Shown here: positions 10,088 to 22,659 of the stretch, piece by piece
How positions within the stretch are numbered: position 1 is the stretch's first letter
Layout: every line of letters begins with the position of its first letter
Source of the DNA: Platerodrilus igneus
Taxonomy: Eukaryota > Arthropoda > Insecta > Coleoptera > Lycidae
Direction of reading: 5' to 3'
NCBI GenBank assembly: GCA_036346225.1
Contig: JARFIW010001109.1
Span: 852,501 to 916,500 of the forward strand
DNA length: 64,000 bases
Position numbers and translations under genes: made by a program
The notes under the pieces: model-generated
What the model was told of the DNA's origin: nothing
The model's database searches: none
What the model saw: the letters and a program-made list of their open reading frames with translations, nothing else

Positions 10088-10985
10088 CACGAAAAGGATT
10101 ATTTTGTTAGGCAATGGAATAGCGACAAAACTCATTTTGTTTTATAATTAAATATTATCGGGAAAAGAAGGTTAAACATATCGAAAAATGAGGAAATAAG
10201 GTATTAATTTTAAGGTATTTTTTAATGGACAATTAAAGAAAACAGGTGGTACTGCACTGTGTTCTATGTATTGATATTAAGGGCATTTGCAGAAATGGGA
10301 TTTATAATGTCATGTATATAAATTTTGGAAACTGGAACAATGGTGTGGTAGTATTTTTGATTGATTAAATGTTTTTTCTTTAGAATTTATTTTAGAATAC
10401 CTGGCCAGTTTGATGTTATGAAGTTAGTTTATTTAAGAAAAAATTTGTATTCATATTGCAATTATGTAATGTTAATAGAAGTTAATTTAGGTTGCATTGT
10501 ATTTAGATTTATTTATGAACTAGGTAAAAATAGATAAATTTGTTAAAGGATATCTAGCCACCCCGGTTATAAAGTCATATTTGAGAGAGGTCCTTTATTC
10601 TAAAAATTTCTTAAATATGACAAAATTTAATGTGTTTTTAAGCTATTGTAGAAATAAGTAAAGTATGAGGTGATAAAAGCAAAGAAGACCCTATTCGGAA
10701 TAACCGTCTCCCAGATAGAAAAAATATCGAAAGGGAATACAGACACCAGGCGGTTGAATGCCCCTTAATTGCGACAAGAGACCAAACCTACCAAGGTAAG
10801 TGGTTATTATAACGTAGTTTTATATTTCAGTTATTTCAGTTATTTCGAATGTTAATTTGTGTTATTTCTTTCATAGCAAGCCATTCCCGCGCCACTGTAG
10901 TTAGCCGGTGCATCTTAAACATTGTTACAGGATCCCGGACCCTTAAGGGCAAATCTAAATTTATAACGTACCGTTCATTTTACCA
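10088..10985 (+). repeat. Dispersed ~0.9-kb repeat R, copy 1
   Basis: This segment aligns by eye along its full length with 25918-26896. Shared blocks include TTCTATGTATTG, AGGGCATTT, ATACCTGGCCA, ACTAGGTAAAAATAG, ATATCGAAAGGGA, GGTAAGTGGTTATTAT and AAATCTAAATTTATAACG. A donor-like GGTAAGTGG and an acceptor-like TTTCATAG are kept in both copies about 80-90 bp apart. The following GCGCC.CTGTAGTTAG block is conserved too. No protein frame is conserved. Family unknown; it may be a 5' leader or non-coding part of a larger element. Confidence 0.65.
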
Positions 10986-11577
10986 ATAACATCGTCACCG
11001 CTTTATATTCGTCTATTTCGAATTTCAAATACAATGTTAAAGTAAACTTACTTGGCATTCTTGGGATAAAATGTCCTTTCGATACAATGAAATTCATCTT
11101 CTGGATCTCGAGGCATTAATGGCGTCTTATCATTACGTGTGTGCGTGGGCGAAGTATGAGATCCATATCCATCGGCATTTAACTGGAAAGAAGGATTGTA
11201 TTAGTTTTCAATTGTCAATTAACATTGAACTAAATTATGATTGCATTTACCAAGATGCAACCACACACGAAGTAAAAGAACAAAATTTGTACATATAAAA
11301 TGTTTTTATTGTGACGTCTTCGAATCAGTGACTTGGCATTAGAAACAGAAATCCACGCAATCAAATTCTAAACACCAACATAATTAAAAAATATATATAG
11401 TGTGTTACTTGAACACGAGGGCGCTTTGTTACTTATAACTGCAATTAGAAATTTAGGCAAGATATGGACATTGACTTAAGTGGAATTGGTTAATTTTTGA
11501 TATTGATATAGGTTAGTTGTGGTGATCTTTATTTAAAACCATACAGAGGCCCTTGGCAGAATTGGGTGTACACATAT
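10986..11577. other. No recognised gene
   Basis: AT-rich sequence between repeat R and the R1-like element. The plus-strand frame at 11071-11298 has no recognisable domain. Confidence 0.4.
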
Positions 11578-14045
11578 CTAATGTATTTGACATATTAAAA
11601 ATTTAGCAAAAAAACACAATCCAATAAATATATAAGTATTTAGTTTGAAGTGGTGTTGAAAAACAGCATGAATAGATGAGATGCTCAGAAGTTTAGAGTG
11701 TAATTTTGATCGAAATTTGCCGTGTCCCGTTAGGAAGTGGATAGTGAAGTGGCCTGGTATTGGGATGTGTGGTGGTACGTCAGTGACAGATGGGAAAATG
11801 GGATGGATGTGTCTGCCGGTAGTGAAAAGGGTCCAGAAGCTTTGCCAGTTGTGGATCAAAACATGGTTGATTAAGGATTCTATTTCAGTATTTGTCATAT
11901 TGTAAAGTTCTGTCATGCAGTTGAATTGGGGATTTGTATTTCATATTGCGTATTTGGAGGTGTGCATGAAATTGTATGTCTATGGGAGAGATTTGTAATA
12001 GAGTGATTAGAGAGGCTGTTGAGTTGGTACAATCGGCTTTGAAGAAATATATAATAGGATTGAAAGGAATATCATGTTTAGGGTATTCTGGGATGTTGGT
12101 GAAGATAGGAGAACCACGAGTCTACCGTGTATCGTATTTTTGGGATGACTATTTGGTTAAGGATTCATTTACAGGTGGTGCGTATGAGTTGGACGAAAGT
12201 GGGAAGTGATTGCTGTATGTTGAACAAGGTGTTCTTGGTTTTGGAACGTAGTCTAGGTATAAGTGTATGAGTTTTAAGACGGGTATCGAGGTGTACTCCG
12301 AGATATAGGACAGACTGGAATAGGGTTATGGATGTGTCCTGGATGCGGATTGTTGGACTTTGACGAATGTCTAATAATCCTTTCCAGCAAAAGATTTGTC
12401 ATTTGAATGGAAATGGGTTGCTTGTTGAATGTGGACCAGGAACAATTTTTTTCCATAAATGATCTGACTGTGGTTTCTAGGAGAGTTTCTGTGAATAAGG
12501 CACCTTAAGTCATCTGCAGATGCGAATGCATTAGTGTTTGCAATGTCTACGTTTAAGAGGTGATTAATAGCTAGGTTCCATAGAGTGGGGAGTAGGTGGG
12601 ATTCTTGTGGATATCCTTGTGTTAAAGGTTTGGTTACGGGGTGGTAGGTGGTCGTGAGGGTTGCAGTTCGGGATGTAAGGAAGAATGAATGAATTTGTAT
12701 ATGTTGGATAGAAAATTTGCTTGTTTGATTTGGTTTAGGATGATAGGCCACCAAAAAAGTTCGCAGACGGATTTGAAGTCTAAGAAGAGGGCTAGGACAC
12801 ATTTGTATGGAGAAAATTTTGCTGTAGAAACAAAAATCTGTTGTATTCTCAGCACTGCGATCTTCTCTGAAGTCATGTTGGTTTGAAGATAAGAGAGTAT
12901 TTTTCTATGTGGAAGTTAATTTCTTGGAGTATCTGTTAGAAGATTTTGCCTAGGGGAAAGTAGTGCAATAGGTGTATATGAGGTTGGATAGTCGGCGGGT
13001 TTATTATTGAGGATTAGTGTAATATTAGGGAACGTGTCTGTTTAGAAATATTTTTGGAAAAGGCTGTGAATGGATGATCAAATGACTGGTCAGGATATTT
13101 GTGCTTTTAGGAGGGAAAAGTTTGGCTATTGTTGAGTCTAGGTCTTCGATCAGTAGTTCTGTGTTTGGTGCTGTAGTGGGAGGAACTATTGTGTTGTTGC
13201 TATTTGCTTGTTGTTGCAGGATAAGATTATCTGTGATTCGAGACGGGATTGTCGAATCAAGTAGGATAGAGAGGGCAGTGTCTATGGTAAGAAGTGAGAT
13301 TAGTATGTAAGTGATTGCTTGTAGTGTCGTTTGTTTAGCGTTTCGGATATTACGTTTATCCACCAAGGTGTTGGTTTGATTGTGATGGAGGTGGCATTTT
13401 GTATGTTTCTATTATTATCTTAGTTAGTGTGTGCGGGTCCATGTCTTTGTATTGCTGCGAATGGGAATGTGTAGTTGTTTCTGTTAGGGATTGTAGAAAT
13501 TTGGGCCAGTTCGCTTTATTTGTGTTATATGCTGGGGTTTTGATAAACGGCGGTTTAAGACTATTAGGGAGGATGTTAAAGGATATAGGATTGTGATTGC
13601 TGGTCTGAATTAAGCGATTGACGTTCCAGGAGTTGATTAAGCGTACAGAGGATGGGGAAGCCAGGGTGATGTCTATATTGAATTGACGAGTACAAGTTGG
13701 TGTATCTGAAAGGGAATTTAGGATATGTAGCTGGCGTTGTATGATCGTTTTCCATTATCGTTGTCCTTTTGCCCGCGTTGAGTGTTGTGCCACTGTGTGT
13801 TTTAGCGTTAATGTCTGAAATTATGTAGGGGTGGTCTCCTATGAATATTATGATGTTGTCTAGTTCGTCCAAGTATGAGTTAATGCGGATTTGGTATTGG
13901 AAGTGCGGAGATATTAGGAAGATGTTACCTGATGCTCAATGTATTTCAATTATGGTTATTTGAGGGGAGGAGAGTGGTGATATATAACAGGCGCCAATAT
14001 GGAGATCGGTTATTATTACTATTGCTGAGGTAAATTTGGGGTATG
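11578..14045 (-). pseudogene. R1-clade-like non-LTR retrotransposon, degenerate
   Basis: The minus strand carries ordered but frame-shifted pieces of an R1-type ORF2. An endonuclease segment (about 14045-13750) includes ISPHFQYQIRINSYLDELDN and then ISDINAKTHSG, matching the FQY...L..L and D-x-NA-x-S/H signature. A linker follows (13366-13025). The RT segment (about 12700-12450) has LTQGYPQESHLLPTLWNLAI and then the catalytic FASADDL motif. A C-terminal part (11916-11578) has GRHIHPIFPSV and FLTGHGKFRSKLH, as in R1-group RNase H/tail regions. In intact relatives this protein nicks DNA and reverse-transcribes the element RNA. The insertion here is not in rDNA, so it is R1-like rather than a 28S-specific R1. 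Many stops and frameshifts. Confidence 0.75.
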
Positions 14046-14347
14046 AAAATTTTCTTTCGTTAGGTTATTATTTTCAAACAGCCCTTACTTAAAAAATACG
14101 CTCGAATTTACTTGTTTAATCCGAATTAAATTTTCAAACTAAAAGTCAGCTAAAATCGCTATAAAAACCATTCTAGGTCTCGATATAAGAGAGCTAGTGA
14201 AACGTGTCTAATTACAACGTTCGAAGAGATTACATTATGTCGAGCAATAAAATGATGTGATTATTTTTAATACAGCTGTTAATCTATCTTGCAAATTAAC
14301 TACCTCAGCTATTTCGCCGTCAGAAGCAACAAAGGGATATGTCCAAG
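14046..14347. other. Intervening AT-rich sequence
   Basis: About 300 bp between the R1-like remnant and the hAT terminus. I see nothing specific. Confidence 0.4.
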
Positions 14348-16790
14348 CAGGGCCGCGCCAAGGCTATATAGCGTCTTGGGGCTAAAACATTAAGGCGCCT
14401 TTTTATTGTAGGAGAATTTTTTTAATGGAGTAGAGTTATTTAATTTTTTCAAAAAATTGTGTCTTTGTAACAAAGGCTTTGTTCTTTACTCTGTACATTA
14501 TTTTCAAAAATTTATAAAATTGCCTGGCTAGGGACAAATATAAATAAGTACCTAGAACTAAAATTTTTTCATAATTTGAAATAAAAGTCGTATATCGTTT
14601 TATACTATACATAAACTTTATAATAAGATAAACGCTAAAAGTGTATTATCACTATTTTTTAAGTAGTACCACCAAAAAAGTAACGATACGATATATTAAA
14701 AAAAAAAAATTTAAACTTATAAACATTTTAATCAAAAATATATCTTACATTTTTACAATATTTTTTAAATTATACATAGCTGGAGTGTATATATAATAGC
14801 ATAGTAGTAGTAGCATTGCACTAAACTAAACGAACTTGACTTTGCGTGCTTTATTTTTTGCAAATTTATTTATCAATTCTTCAGTTTCTAAATCTTTTAG
14901 TAGTTCAGATTCAATTGAAATAATAGCAAGATTTGCCAGTCTTTCCTGAGGCACACTGGATCTTAAATAGTTTTTTATCATTTTTAATTTTGAAAACGAA
15001 CGTTCTGCTGTGGCGACAGATACTGGCATAGTTAACAAAATTCGTAAAGCCACATAAGTGTTTGGAAAGGATTGTTTTAAATTAATATTAATAATGTAAC
15101 TTAAAGTTTCTGTAGGAGTGGAAGTGTTCACTTCACCTAAATTAATAAACTGTAATTCGTTTAGGAGTTCTACACCACTTATGTCACGTCACGTTCATTG
15201 AGATTTAGATCAGTTAATACTATTTCAAGGTCTGTACATAACTTTAACTGCTCCTGTTTAGAATATTTGGAAAAATTGGAAATGTCCCACAAAACGTTAA
15301 AATGATTTGAATAAGCTGATAATAATTGAAATCTTTCATTTACAGATTCTATAGTTATATCTAACATATTAAAAAAAGAATTTACTTTAAACTTTAATTT
15401 TTCACATCAGTGGGTTCATCATCGTGTTCGTAACTGAATTGTTTCTTAACTTTTCTCACCCTCAAGCCATCTTTTTTTTTAAATTCAAAATCAACGTCTA
15501 ATGAATCAGCTATTTCACGAGCATCGACTAACAAGTCGTTGAATCCTTTATCTGATCTGTATTCTGTTAACCAATTAACTAAAGTTTTTAAATTAGCACA
15601 GTCCTCTGCTATATTAAAATCCTCAGTTTGTAAAAGTTTACTTAAAATATTGACCTTATTTAAAATATTATACCATAAAATCAAGATACATATAAACTCA
15701 ACATTTTTTATTTTTTTGGCACGCGATGATGCCGTATTTTTTGAATTATTGTCAAACGCTTTATTTCCTTCACTAGAGATTTCAAATAGAGCATCGTATA
15801 TTTCTCAGCTGATATCTTAAAGGAGTTAAAGCATCAACTCTACTAGATCATCTTGTATCAGATAAGGGTTTTAAGGTTAAATTTGATATATTTGTTTTTA
15901 AGACTGACCAACGGTTAGTTGAAGCGGAAAAAAATTATAAAGTTTCTGTACTATAGAAAAAAAATTTACACTTGAAATATTTGATTTTGCGGCATCGTTC
16001 ACGACAAGGTTTAAACTATGGTTGCAACAAGGCACAAAGAATGCTCTTGGATTTATATTAAGAATTTTTTTTGTAATCCATTATGTTTACCGCGCATGTT
16101 TGCACCATCGTCATATACTTGGCCGCGTAAATTATAAATATCTAAGCCATTTTTTTCCAATGTTTCTATTAAGAAATTTTTCAAACCCTCACCTGTACAA
16201 TCATTTATTGGGCATCCGGGGTACAATCAAGTACAATTGAATAATATTTAGCTGTTTTAATCATGCCTAAAATTTTTTAATTTAAGATTTTCTCCTATTA
16301 AATTAATTATTTCGTTTTGAATTTTGTCCCCAAGATAATGAGGCATTCTTATCTTTTCCTGCATTTGGATCCTTCTCGTGTGCTTAGATATTATAGGATC
16401 AAATTTTGCTAACATTTCAATGCATTTTAGAAAACTGTCATTATTTTTTTTGCTATTGGTACCACGTAAAGCTAAGTTTTGCTCAGCAAGAAATTGAATA
16501 ATATAAAAAATGCGCTCGATAACTCCATGCCAATATTTTGTTTCTATATTAATTAAATTTTGAGCCGCAAAATCAATAGTTGCCATTTTTTTAAGCGAGT
16601 GATACATTCTGACCATTTTTTTAAGTTCTCAAAATGAAATTTACTTTTTTCATGGATACTTAAATGTTCACCAATGTGGTGCCAGTCATTATACCCATTT
16701 TCATCACTTAATTTAATTGTTTTTAAAGTATTTAAAAATATTCTACAACAAAAACAAAACACTGTTGCCTCATATTCCCCAGAAGCGAAT
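14348..16790 (-). mobile_element. hAT transposon (ZMYM1/TTF-finger type), truncated
   Basis: The left boundary is a hAT-like terminal sequence, CAGGGCCGCGCCAAGG, at 14348, the 3' end relative to the transposase. Coding remnants fill 14826-16790 on the minus strand. No matching inverted terminus is visible to the right, where the frame breaks at an in-frame stop near the zinc-finger start, so the 5' part is missing or replaced. Confidence 0.7.
14826..16790 (-). pseudogene. hAT transposase (TTF-type finger, DUF4371-like, dimerisation domain)
   Basis: On the minus strand the order is as follows. A TTF/ZMYM-type zinc-finger segment starts SGEYEATVFCFCCRIF (about 16785), followed by DWHHIGEHLSIHEKSKFH. 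A DUF4371-like region covers 16616-16257 (AEQNLALRGTNSKKNNDSFL, then FDPIISKH). Middle RNase-H-fold pieces lie at 15684-15394 and 15367-15179. The C-terminal hAT dimerisation domain lies at 15131-14826 with LLTMPVSVATAERSFSKLK. These are hallmarks of the zinc finger MYM-type 1-like transposases common in insects. Multiple frameshifts and stops make it a pseudogene. Confidence 0.8.
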
Positions 16791-16799
16791 TGATTTTAT

Positions 16800-17450
16800 G
16801 CGATTGAAATGTGAAAGCGTTCAGTTTGTTCTACCTGATGAAGCATGGAATATCAGACTGTTGAACATTCATGGCAGGATGAGAGCAAGCAAAGTGTACA
16901 GAAGCTGCAAGTTCATGGAACATTTGCATGCTGGTTGTGCGAATAGATATAGTTCTGGGGCAGAATTGGCATTAACGTCAAAGTCAAAATTATAAGGCAT
17001 ATATAGTATGGACTACTTACTCCACGTTAAAAGCGGAATTGAATGTAAAAATTTTTTTGCAAATTCTAAAGTATTTTGTTTTCCTAGTTTTAAAGTTGAA
17101 CTCTAAGTAATTCTTCGAATATTCAGTTAAATAAAAATTCATTACCTCACAAGTCATATAAAAAAACGGAGTTGTGAAAAATGTGACAGTACGAGACGTC
17201 AAAAATGCTGCAAAGCATTTCTAGCCTTGTACAACAAACTTGCTTAAAACCACAATTGATTTATATTGATATTTAATACGGAGGCTGACTCATTCTTATC
17301 ACACAGATTCGAGGAATTTAAGGTCGACAGTTTTGAATATGGTTATAATTATTCTCTTATTTTCTGACTTGACACTTGTGCTTCGTAACGTAAAACGTGG
17401 GAAATGTTTTTGTAGCTACTTTCTGTATTTCTCACTACGACGACAGGGCT
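16800..17450. other. No recognised gene
   Basis: A plus-strand frame up to 16995 has fairly normal amino-acid composition (for example RLLNIHGRMRASKVYRS), but no recognised domain or splice support. Confidence 0.35.
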
Positions 17451-17458
17451 GACAAAAC

Positions 17459-17640
17459 GCTAGTAGAAGATTCAACTACAGCTAACCTCAACATGTCGCT
17501 CAATTCTTTATTCACAATATTACGTAGTGTTACAACGAGGTTCGGCCAAGCGCTAGTAGAAGGTTCAACTACACTTAACGTCAACATGTCGCTCAATGCT
17601 TTACTCCTAACATCACGTAGTGCTGGTGAAAGCGGTTAAT
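17459..17640 (+). repeat. Two-copy 93-bp in-frame tandem repeat
   Basis: GCTAGTAGAAG starts at 17459 and 17552, a period of 93 bp or 31 codons. In the plus frame the copies read TLVEDSTTANLNMSLNSLF and ALVEGSTTLNVNMSLNALL. The frame is open from 17397 to the stop at 17637. The period is a multiple of three, but with only two copies that is weak support for coding. No known domain. Confidence 0.6.
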
Positions 17641-18109
17641 AGCGTTATTTCTTGGGTTCAGCATTCATTCGAATTTCGTGCTAAATGAGGTTCGTACAAC
17701 CCACACCTTCAGGTTGATTTCGAATGGAATTTTCCAGAGAGTATGGAGCTTAGTTTGTTAAACTGACGTCAAATTAGCAGTGGGGGTGATATGTACAGAG
17801 GCATAAATCGAATTAATACGTAATTTCGAAAACCTGGAACCACTCCCATAACTTTCTACAAGTCACTGCTGAGAATAAGGTGTTGAGAGATAGCAGGAAC
17901 AACTGCTGGAATTCGCAAAATAATTTATAAAGATGTTTATAGAAAATGCTTAGAAATACGTAAGCAAAAATAAGTTGAACAAAAGTCATAATAAAAAAAC
18001 ATAAGTTATTATTTTTAGATAACTAAACTATCAACTTTATACAAGCTCAGATGAATAGTTGTCACTAGATATAATTATATTACCCTATTATTGTAGTACT
18101 TTCTCCTAC
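17641..18109. other. No recognised gene
   Basis: AT-rich sequence upstream of the copia remnant. A TGACGTCA palindrome sits near 17764. Confidence 0.4.
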
Positions 18110-19290
18110 ATGAAACGTAACTAATTCAATGAGTCTTCATCTAAACTAGCGTTTCACGCAACTTAAATCCGTCAATATGAACTACAACGATGTTTCTATT
18201 GAGATAACCCTCTCCCACAGGTAGTGGCGTATCTCAATATGCTTTGAGCGTTGGTAATATTCAGGATTCTTGGTCAATTTTATTGCACTTGCGTTATCAA
18301 CTAATAATAAAAAGACTGTAAAAAGACGATTTAACCAAAAAGGATCTTCTGTGCCTTCACCAGCAGTAACAATGTCCGTTTCCGTTGTCTACAAGGCAAC
18401 AAATCTCTGAATTTCGCTAGACCATAATGCAAGTGCGTCGGCAAATACTGCAACACGTTCAGATGTTGAACGTCGTGTATTGTCATTCTCTGAAAAATCA
18501 GCATCACTGAAACACTTTAAATAAGAATTTCCAGCTTTACAAGGTATGCCGTAATTAATTACTTTAATATAGACTTCACACTTATCCAATCAGCTGCACT
18601 TGACTCATCTTCTTGACATCTTGCTAATAGGGAAAGCAATATCCGGACGTGTCTCCATCATGTGATGCATAAGCCAACCAACTGTTTCCTTATATAGCGT
18701 ATCATTACAGCTTATTTGGTCACTACTACCATTGTTCTTAATGTGTTGATACTGGATTAGTATTAGTCATAGTAAAACGGGATAATATTTTTGGAGTAAA
18801 ACATCTTGAGAGATACGAATTGACACATCCTGACATTTGCATCCCAAAAAAATTATCTAAATTATTAGATGCTATTTTAAATGTACTATACAATTTTGTT
18901 AGAAAAGTATTAATTTCAACCTTATCAGTACCAGCTATCAACCCATCATGAATGTATACTGCAACAAAAAGCTGTTTGTCATGTTTTCATTGTATAAATA
19001 AACATTGATCGCAAATGCTATTTTGAATTCATTTAGATTTCATAAATTTCACACATCTGCTATTCCAACATCGTGGAGATTGTTTGAGCCTGTACAAATT
19101 ACGGCGAAGCCGACAAACTCGACTACTACTACTACCAAAGCCTTTGGGCTAGACATATACTACATCCTGAAGTGTACCATACAGAAATGCGGTTATCACG
19201 TCAAACCGATATAAGCCTAAGTTATCCAAAGCTGCAACCGAAAGCAAAGCACATATACTTCTCACTTCCATGTGATAGGATTTTAACTTT
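18110..19290 (-). pseudogene. Ty1/copia pol remnant (RT to RNase H)
   Basis: On the minus strand, frame-shifted pieces follow copia pol order. RT segments: RFDVITAFLYGTLQDVVYV, PKGFGSS, RNLYRLKQSPRCWNS (19215-19060), then LFVAVYIHDGLIAGTDKVEI (about 18950-18910), where the usual YVDD-type catalytic motif is YIHD. RT C-terminus: FGMQMS and PKILSRFTMTNTNPVSTH. RNase H: KCFSDADFSENDNTRRSTS with LALWSSEIQRFVAL (18530-18390). C-terminal tail: NASAIKLTKNPEYYQRSKHI (about 18260). Stops and frameshifts throughout; gag, protease, integrase and LTRs were not found nearby. Confidence 0.85.
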
Positions 19291-21534
19291 ACATACAACG
19301 ATTCTAAACTAATTTAGCTCTAATTGAAGTTCAAGAAGTACGCATGTATTGTTTTCTGCCTGTGGATGACATCTTTTCTTTTATGGCATTCAATAAGTAC
19401 TCGACAAAAAAATAGAGCTATAAGCGATAAATAGTCATGTTGAAATTATGGTAAAAAAGGACATTTTAAAGCACATGCAGTTAAGCCACATTAGAAAATC
19501 ACTGATAAAGGAGCATATTGTGCAACTAATGCTACAAGTTGTAACAATTTAGTTTTAGGCAACTATATAATGCACTTCATACTACGTACGCTGCTAGAAT
19601 TTAGGCGACAAAGTCATTATTAAAGTATTTAATATTCCGCGCAGCCGTAATTTGGATAGTCAAGCTCCATAATGGGTAAAGGACAAGAGGCCATTCTTGT
19701 TCGTTAGGATGTAATCAGCAGACACGTTTTAAAAAAAGTGTGAGTTTTTGAGTTAACATGGGTTAAACAAACTCCACTCATGGCAATTTCGTATAGCATT
19801 GGATTGAGGCTATACACTGTTTTTTTTTCTGTTAAAATGTGATTCTAACCAGTGAAGTGATATTTATAAAACGGTTCGTTATTTAAATATGGCGTTTTCA
19901 TTTTTCTAAAAAGGTTTTGAACTTTTAGCAAGCATGTTTAGATGATAATAGAATTTATGGATCAAAAATGTAAAAACAGGATTCGATTTCAATACTAACT
20001 ATTATGGATCAAGATTTAATTATTGGCTTATGAAAGGAAGTTGTTTCATAAAGAAAATGGCAGAATCATAATGCTCTGAACAGACAGGTGTTCCGTGTTT
20101 TCTTGTTATTGCTTAAATGTTTTTGTCATCAAACTTTGGTGAGTAACATTCTTTTTTATAACGATCGAAAAGAACATATCATAACTTTCGTTCTTGGAAG
20201 TATTCAACACGTACGTGATGGAACGTTTTATTTGAAAAGCACGGTTTTCTCAACCAAAATGTATTTATTTAGTAAATATGGAATTTAGCATTTTGAATAT
20301 CAATACTGCACGTAATCTTATTAAAGCAAATCACAATTTTATAACGTGTTGTTAAGATGATATGGCATTTTTTGTTGCCATATTTTTGTGCTAAACATTT
20401 GTTAGATTCAGCTCTTCAAAACAACATAGGTAATGATAAAAAAAACTAGTTCCCCATATTTCATTAAAACAGATGACGCTTATGTTTGCTGAGTAAATTC
20501 TGTATTTAGAAAATTCATTATTCCAAGAAAATAAAGTAAAATGTTAGAAAGAAAAAGTTAAGCTAAAGACCTATGTTCCTAATACGTGTAAGCTATATCA
20601 AAGATCTCTGATTACAACGTATGATTGATGTTAATAAAATATTAAGTATATTTTTTTAAGACAGGCATAGTCTGTTAATTACTATAATTTTGCCTACTTA
20701 ATAAATTTCTTCAGCATTCACTTTTATGCTGTTGTATATACAGTATTAATTTTTGTACAAAGATGAAGAGAAACTAATTCTTTTATTAGATGCTAGTCAA
20801 AACTCAAATCGTTTTATTTCTAAAATTTAATAAAAATAAGTAGTCTACGAAATTTGATTGAGATGATAAATTTGAGGAAAATATTAAATTACAATACATC
20901 TAAATTCAAGTTGATATATTTCTCTTTAGGTTTTTTTTTGCGTCTACCCTTAGTATGACTATTCATTGTTGGTTTTCATAAACGCAGTGGCGCCCAAGAT
21001 TTTCTTGTGTTTCAAGTAAAATACCTCGACCACCTCATGCCTCCGCAAAATAGACCCCGAGTTAAGACCGAGAGCACTTTATTTTTTTCTTTGCAATACC
21101 TTCTGGCCCTATCACATCATGAATAAAAGCCATTCTCAAAAAGTTTCGAACTAGCGAAAGAAAAAAAATAATAACACTGCCGCCCAACGTCTCGGGCCGC
21201 TCGAATATTGACTAATCTACATAACACTAGCACCAACAATGTGAGTCCCGACTTTTTGACTTCTCTTTGTTAGTTCGATTTTAGTGACGTAAGATTGGTT
21301 AAGCCTGAAGTTATCAAAACTTTGATTGTCGCTGTATTTTTGAGTTGGAATAATTTGTCGATATTGCTGGAGTTGTTTGCAGACATAAATGAAGTTTTGT
21401 CTTTTTGTAAAGATCGATTATAATTTTTTTATAAAGTATTAAATTGAAAAATGGCGGACACATCAGATTGCATACTTGCACAAAGAAGAACTAGTATATG
21501 AATATTCGTGGTATAAAAAGTACTAGGCCTGTTT
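19291..21534. other. AT-rich stretch; one PBS-like motif
   Basis: No gene recognised. GCCGCCCAACGTCTCGGGCC near 21180 resembles the tRNA-Lys primer-binding site, and GTGGCGCCCAAG lies near 20990. No paired LTRs are visible. Confidence 0.35.
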
Positions 21535-21767
21535 CCGACACGAACCGCTTGAAAACTGTTAAACGAGCATTCTTCACAAAAATACGTCTTTCTTCGGTTG
21601 AGAGATAAAATGTAGGTCCTGTGTGTGTGTTGTCCCGCACGTTAAACATACCTACCTTGCTTGGAATAGCAAGGGTTCGGTAAAATTAAAAAATTTCCCG
21701 GTAACAAAAAATCGTTTCCTGATCAATGTAATACCCTCAGGTGGAGCTTGTGAAGTCAAATGTAGGG
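21535..21767 (+). mobile_element. SINE, copy 2 (5'-truncated)
   Basis: It shares the SINE body on the plus strand: GAGAGATAAAATGTAGGTCC, CCCGCACGTTAAACAT, GCAAGGGTTCGGTAAAATT and the end GAAGTCAAATGTAGGG. The tRNA-like head is absent. It is more diverged than copies 1 and 5. It lies tail to tail with the next copy. Confidence 0.8.
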
Positions 21768-21845
21768 CTATTTCACAGAACGAAATGGGAAATAAGCAAT
21801 ATTTTAGTTAGGCATTCGTTAGACTGGCAGACATAACAGTAGCAA

Positions 21846-22106
21846 ATAACCCTACATTTGACTTTCCAATGCTCCACCCGAAGGTACTACATTGGCCAGG
21901 AAGAGAGTTTTTTAACCTGGAAATTTTGAACGTTGACGAACCCTTACTATTCAAGCAACGTAGAGCTCTTTAACGTGTGTGACAATACACAGACGGGATT
22001 TACATTTTACCTCTCATCCTAGCAAGGGTGTACTTTTCTGAAAGATGCCCGCTAAACATTTTGAAGCGGTTCGTGTCGGTACTCGAACCCGAAACATTGG
22101 GATCAG
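21846..22106 (-). mobile_element. SINE, copy 3 (minus, partial head)
   Basis: It is bounded by a short target duplication, CAGTAGCAA (21837-21845 and 22107-22115). On the minus strand the B-box part CGGGTTCGAGTACC is present, and the element is cut inside the tRNA-like head. The body matches the family (AGAGCTCTACGTTGC region, CCTTCGGGTGGAGC). Its 3' end faces the 3' end of copy 2, 78 bp away. Confidence 0.8.
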
Positions 22107-22659
22107 CAGTAGCAAGTGTGTTTTTATTAATCTGTTAAAGTAAAAGTCTTTTTTGCGTATTAATAATAAATGGGAAGAACATTGTATGTCTGATGTGTGA
22201 TATGTACCTAATGCTGGTAGAAATTTATTTTCTGTACATCGCAGGGTGGAACAAGGGTATAAAATTAATTTCTAAATATCTTGCAGTTCTAGGCATAATG
22301 GTGATATCAGCGCGATCGCAAAGTGGTGTAATGGTAGTTATATAATGGACATGTGTGTTTTATTACCGAAAGATAGTACTTTAGTGTCAGTTTCGACAGT
22401 AAAAGGAAGAACACCAGTACCCTAACTGTACAATTAGCACCATCAGGCAAAGAATAAGTCACAGTCTGAGATGTTGCAATTTTAAGGCCACACTTTTTTA
22501 CAACCTTCCATACTGGATTTTCTAGAATTATTCGAAAAGCACCAGAGTGGAATAAGGTGAGAAAATTAAAATTGAATACCGAGATACGTAAGTACGGGTG
22601 CTATTGTTATCCAGCTGGGTTTTATCGACCAAAATGTTGTGCAACAATATTTAGTAAAA

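Noticed and set aside
11681..13596. Plus-strand frames over 11.7-13.6 kb
   Set aside because: They are antisense to the R1-like retrotransposon, whose motifs are on the minus strand.
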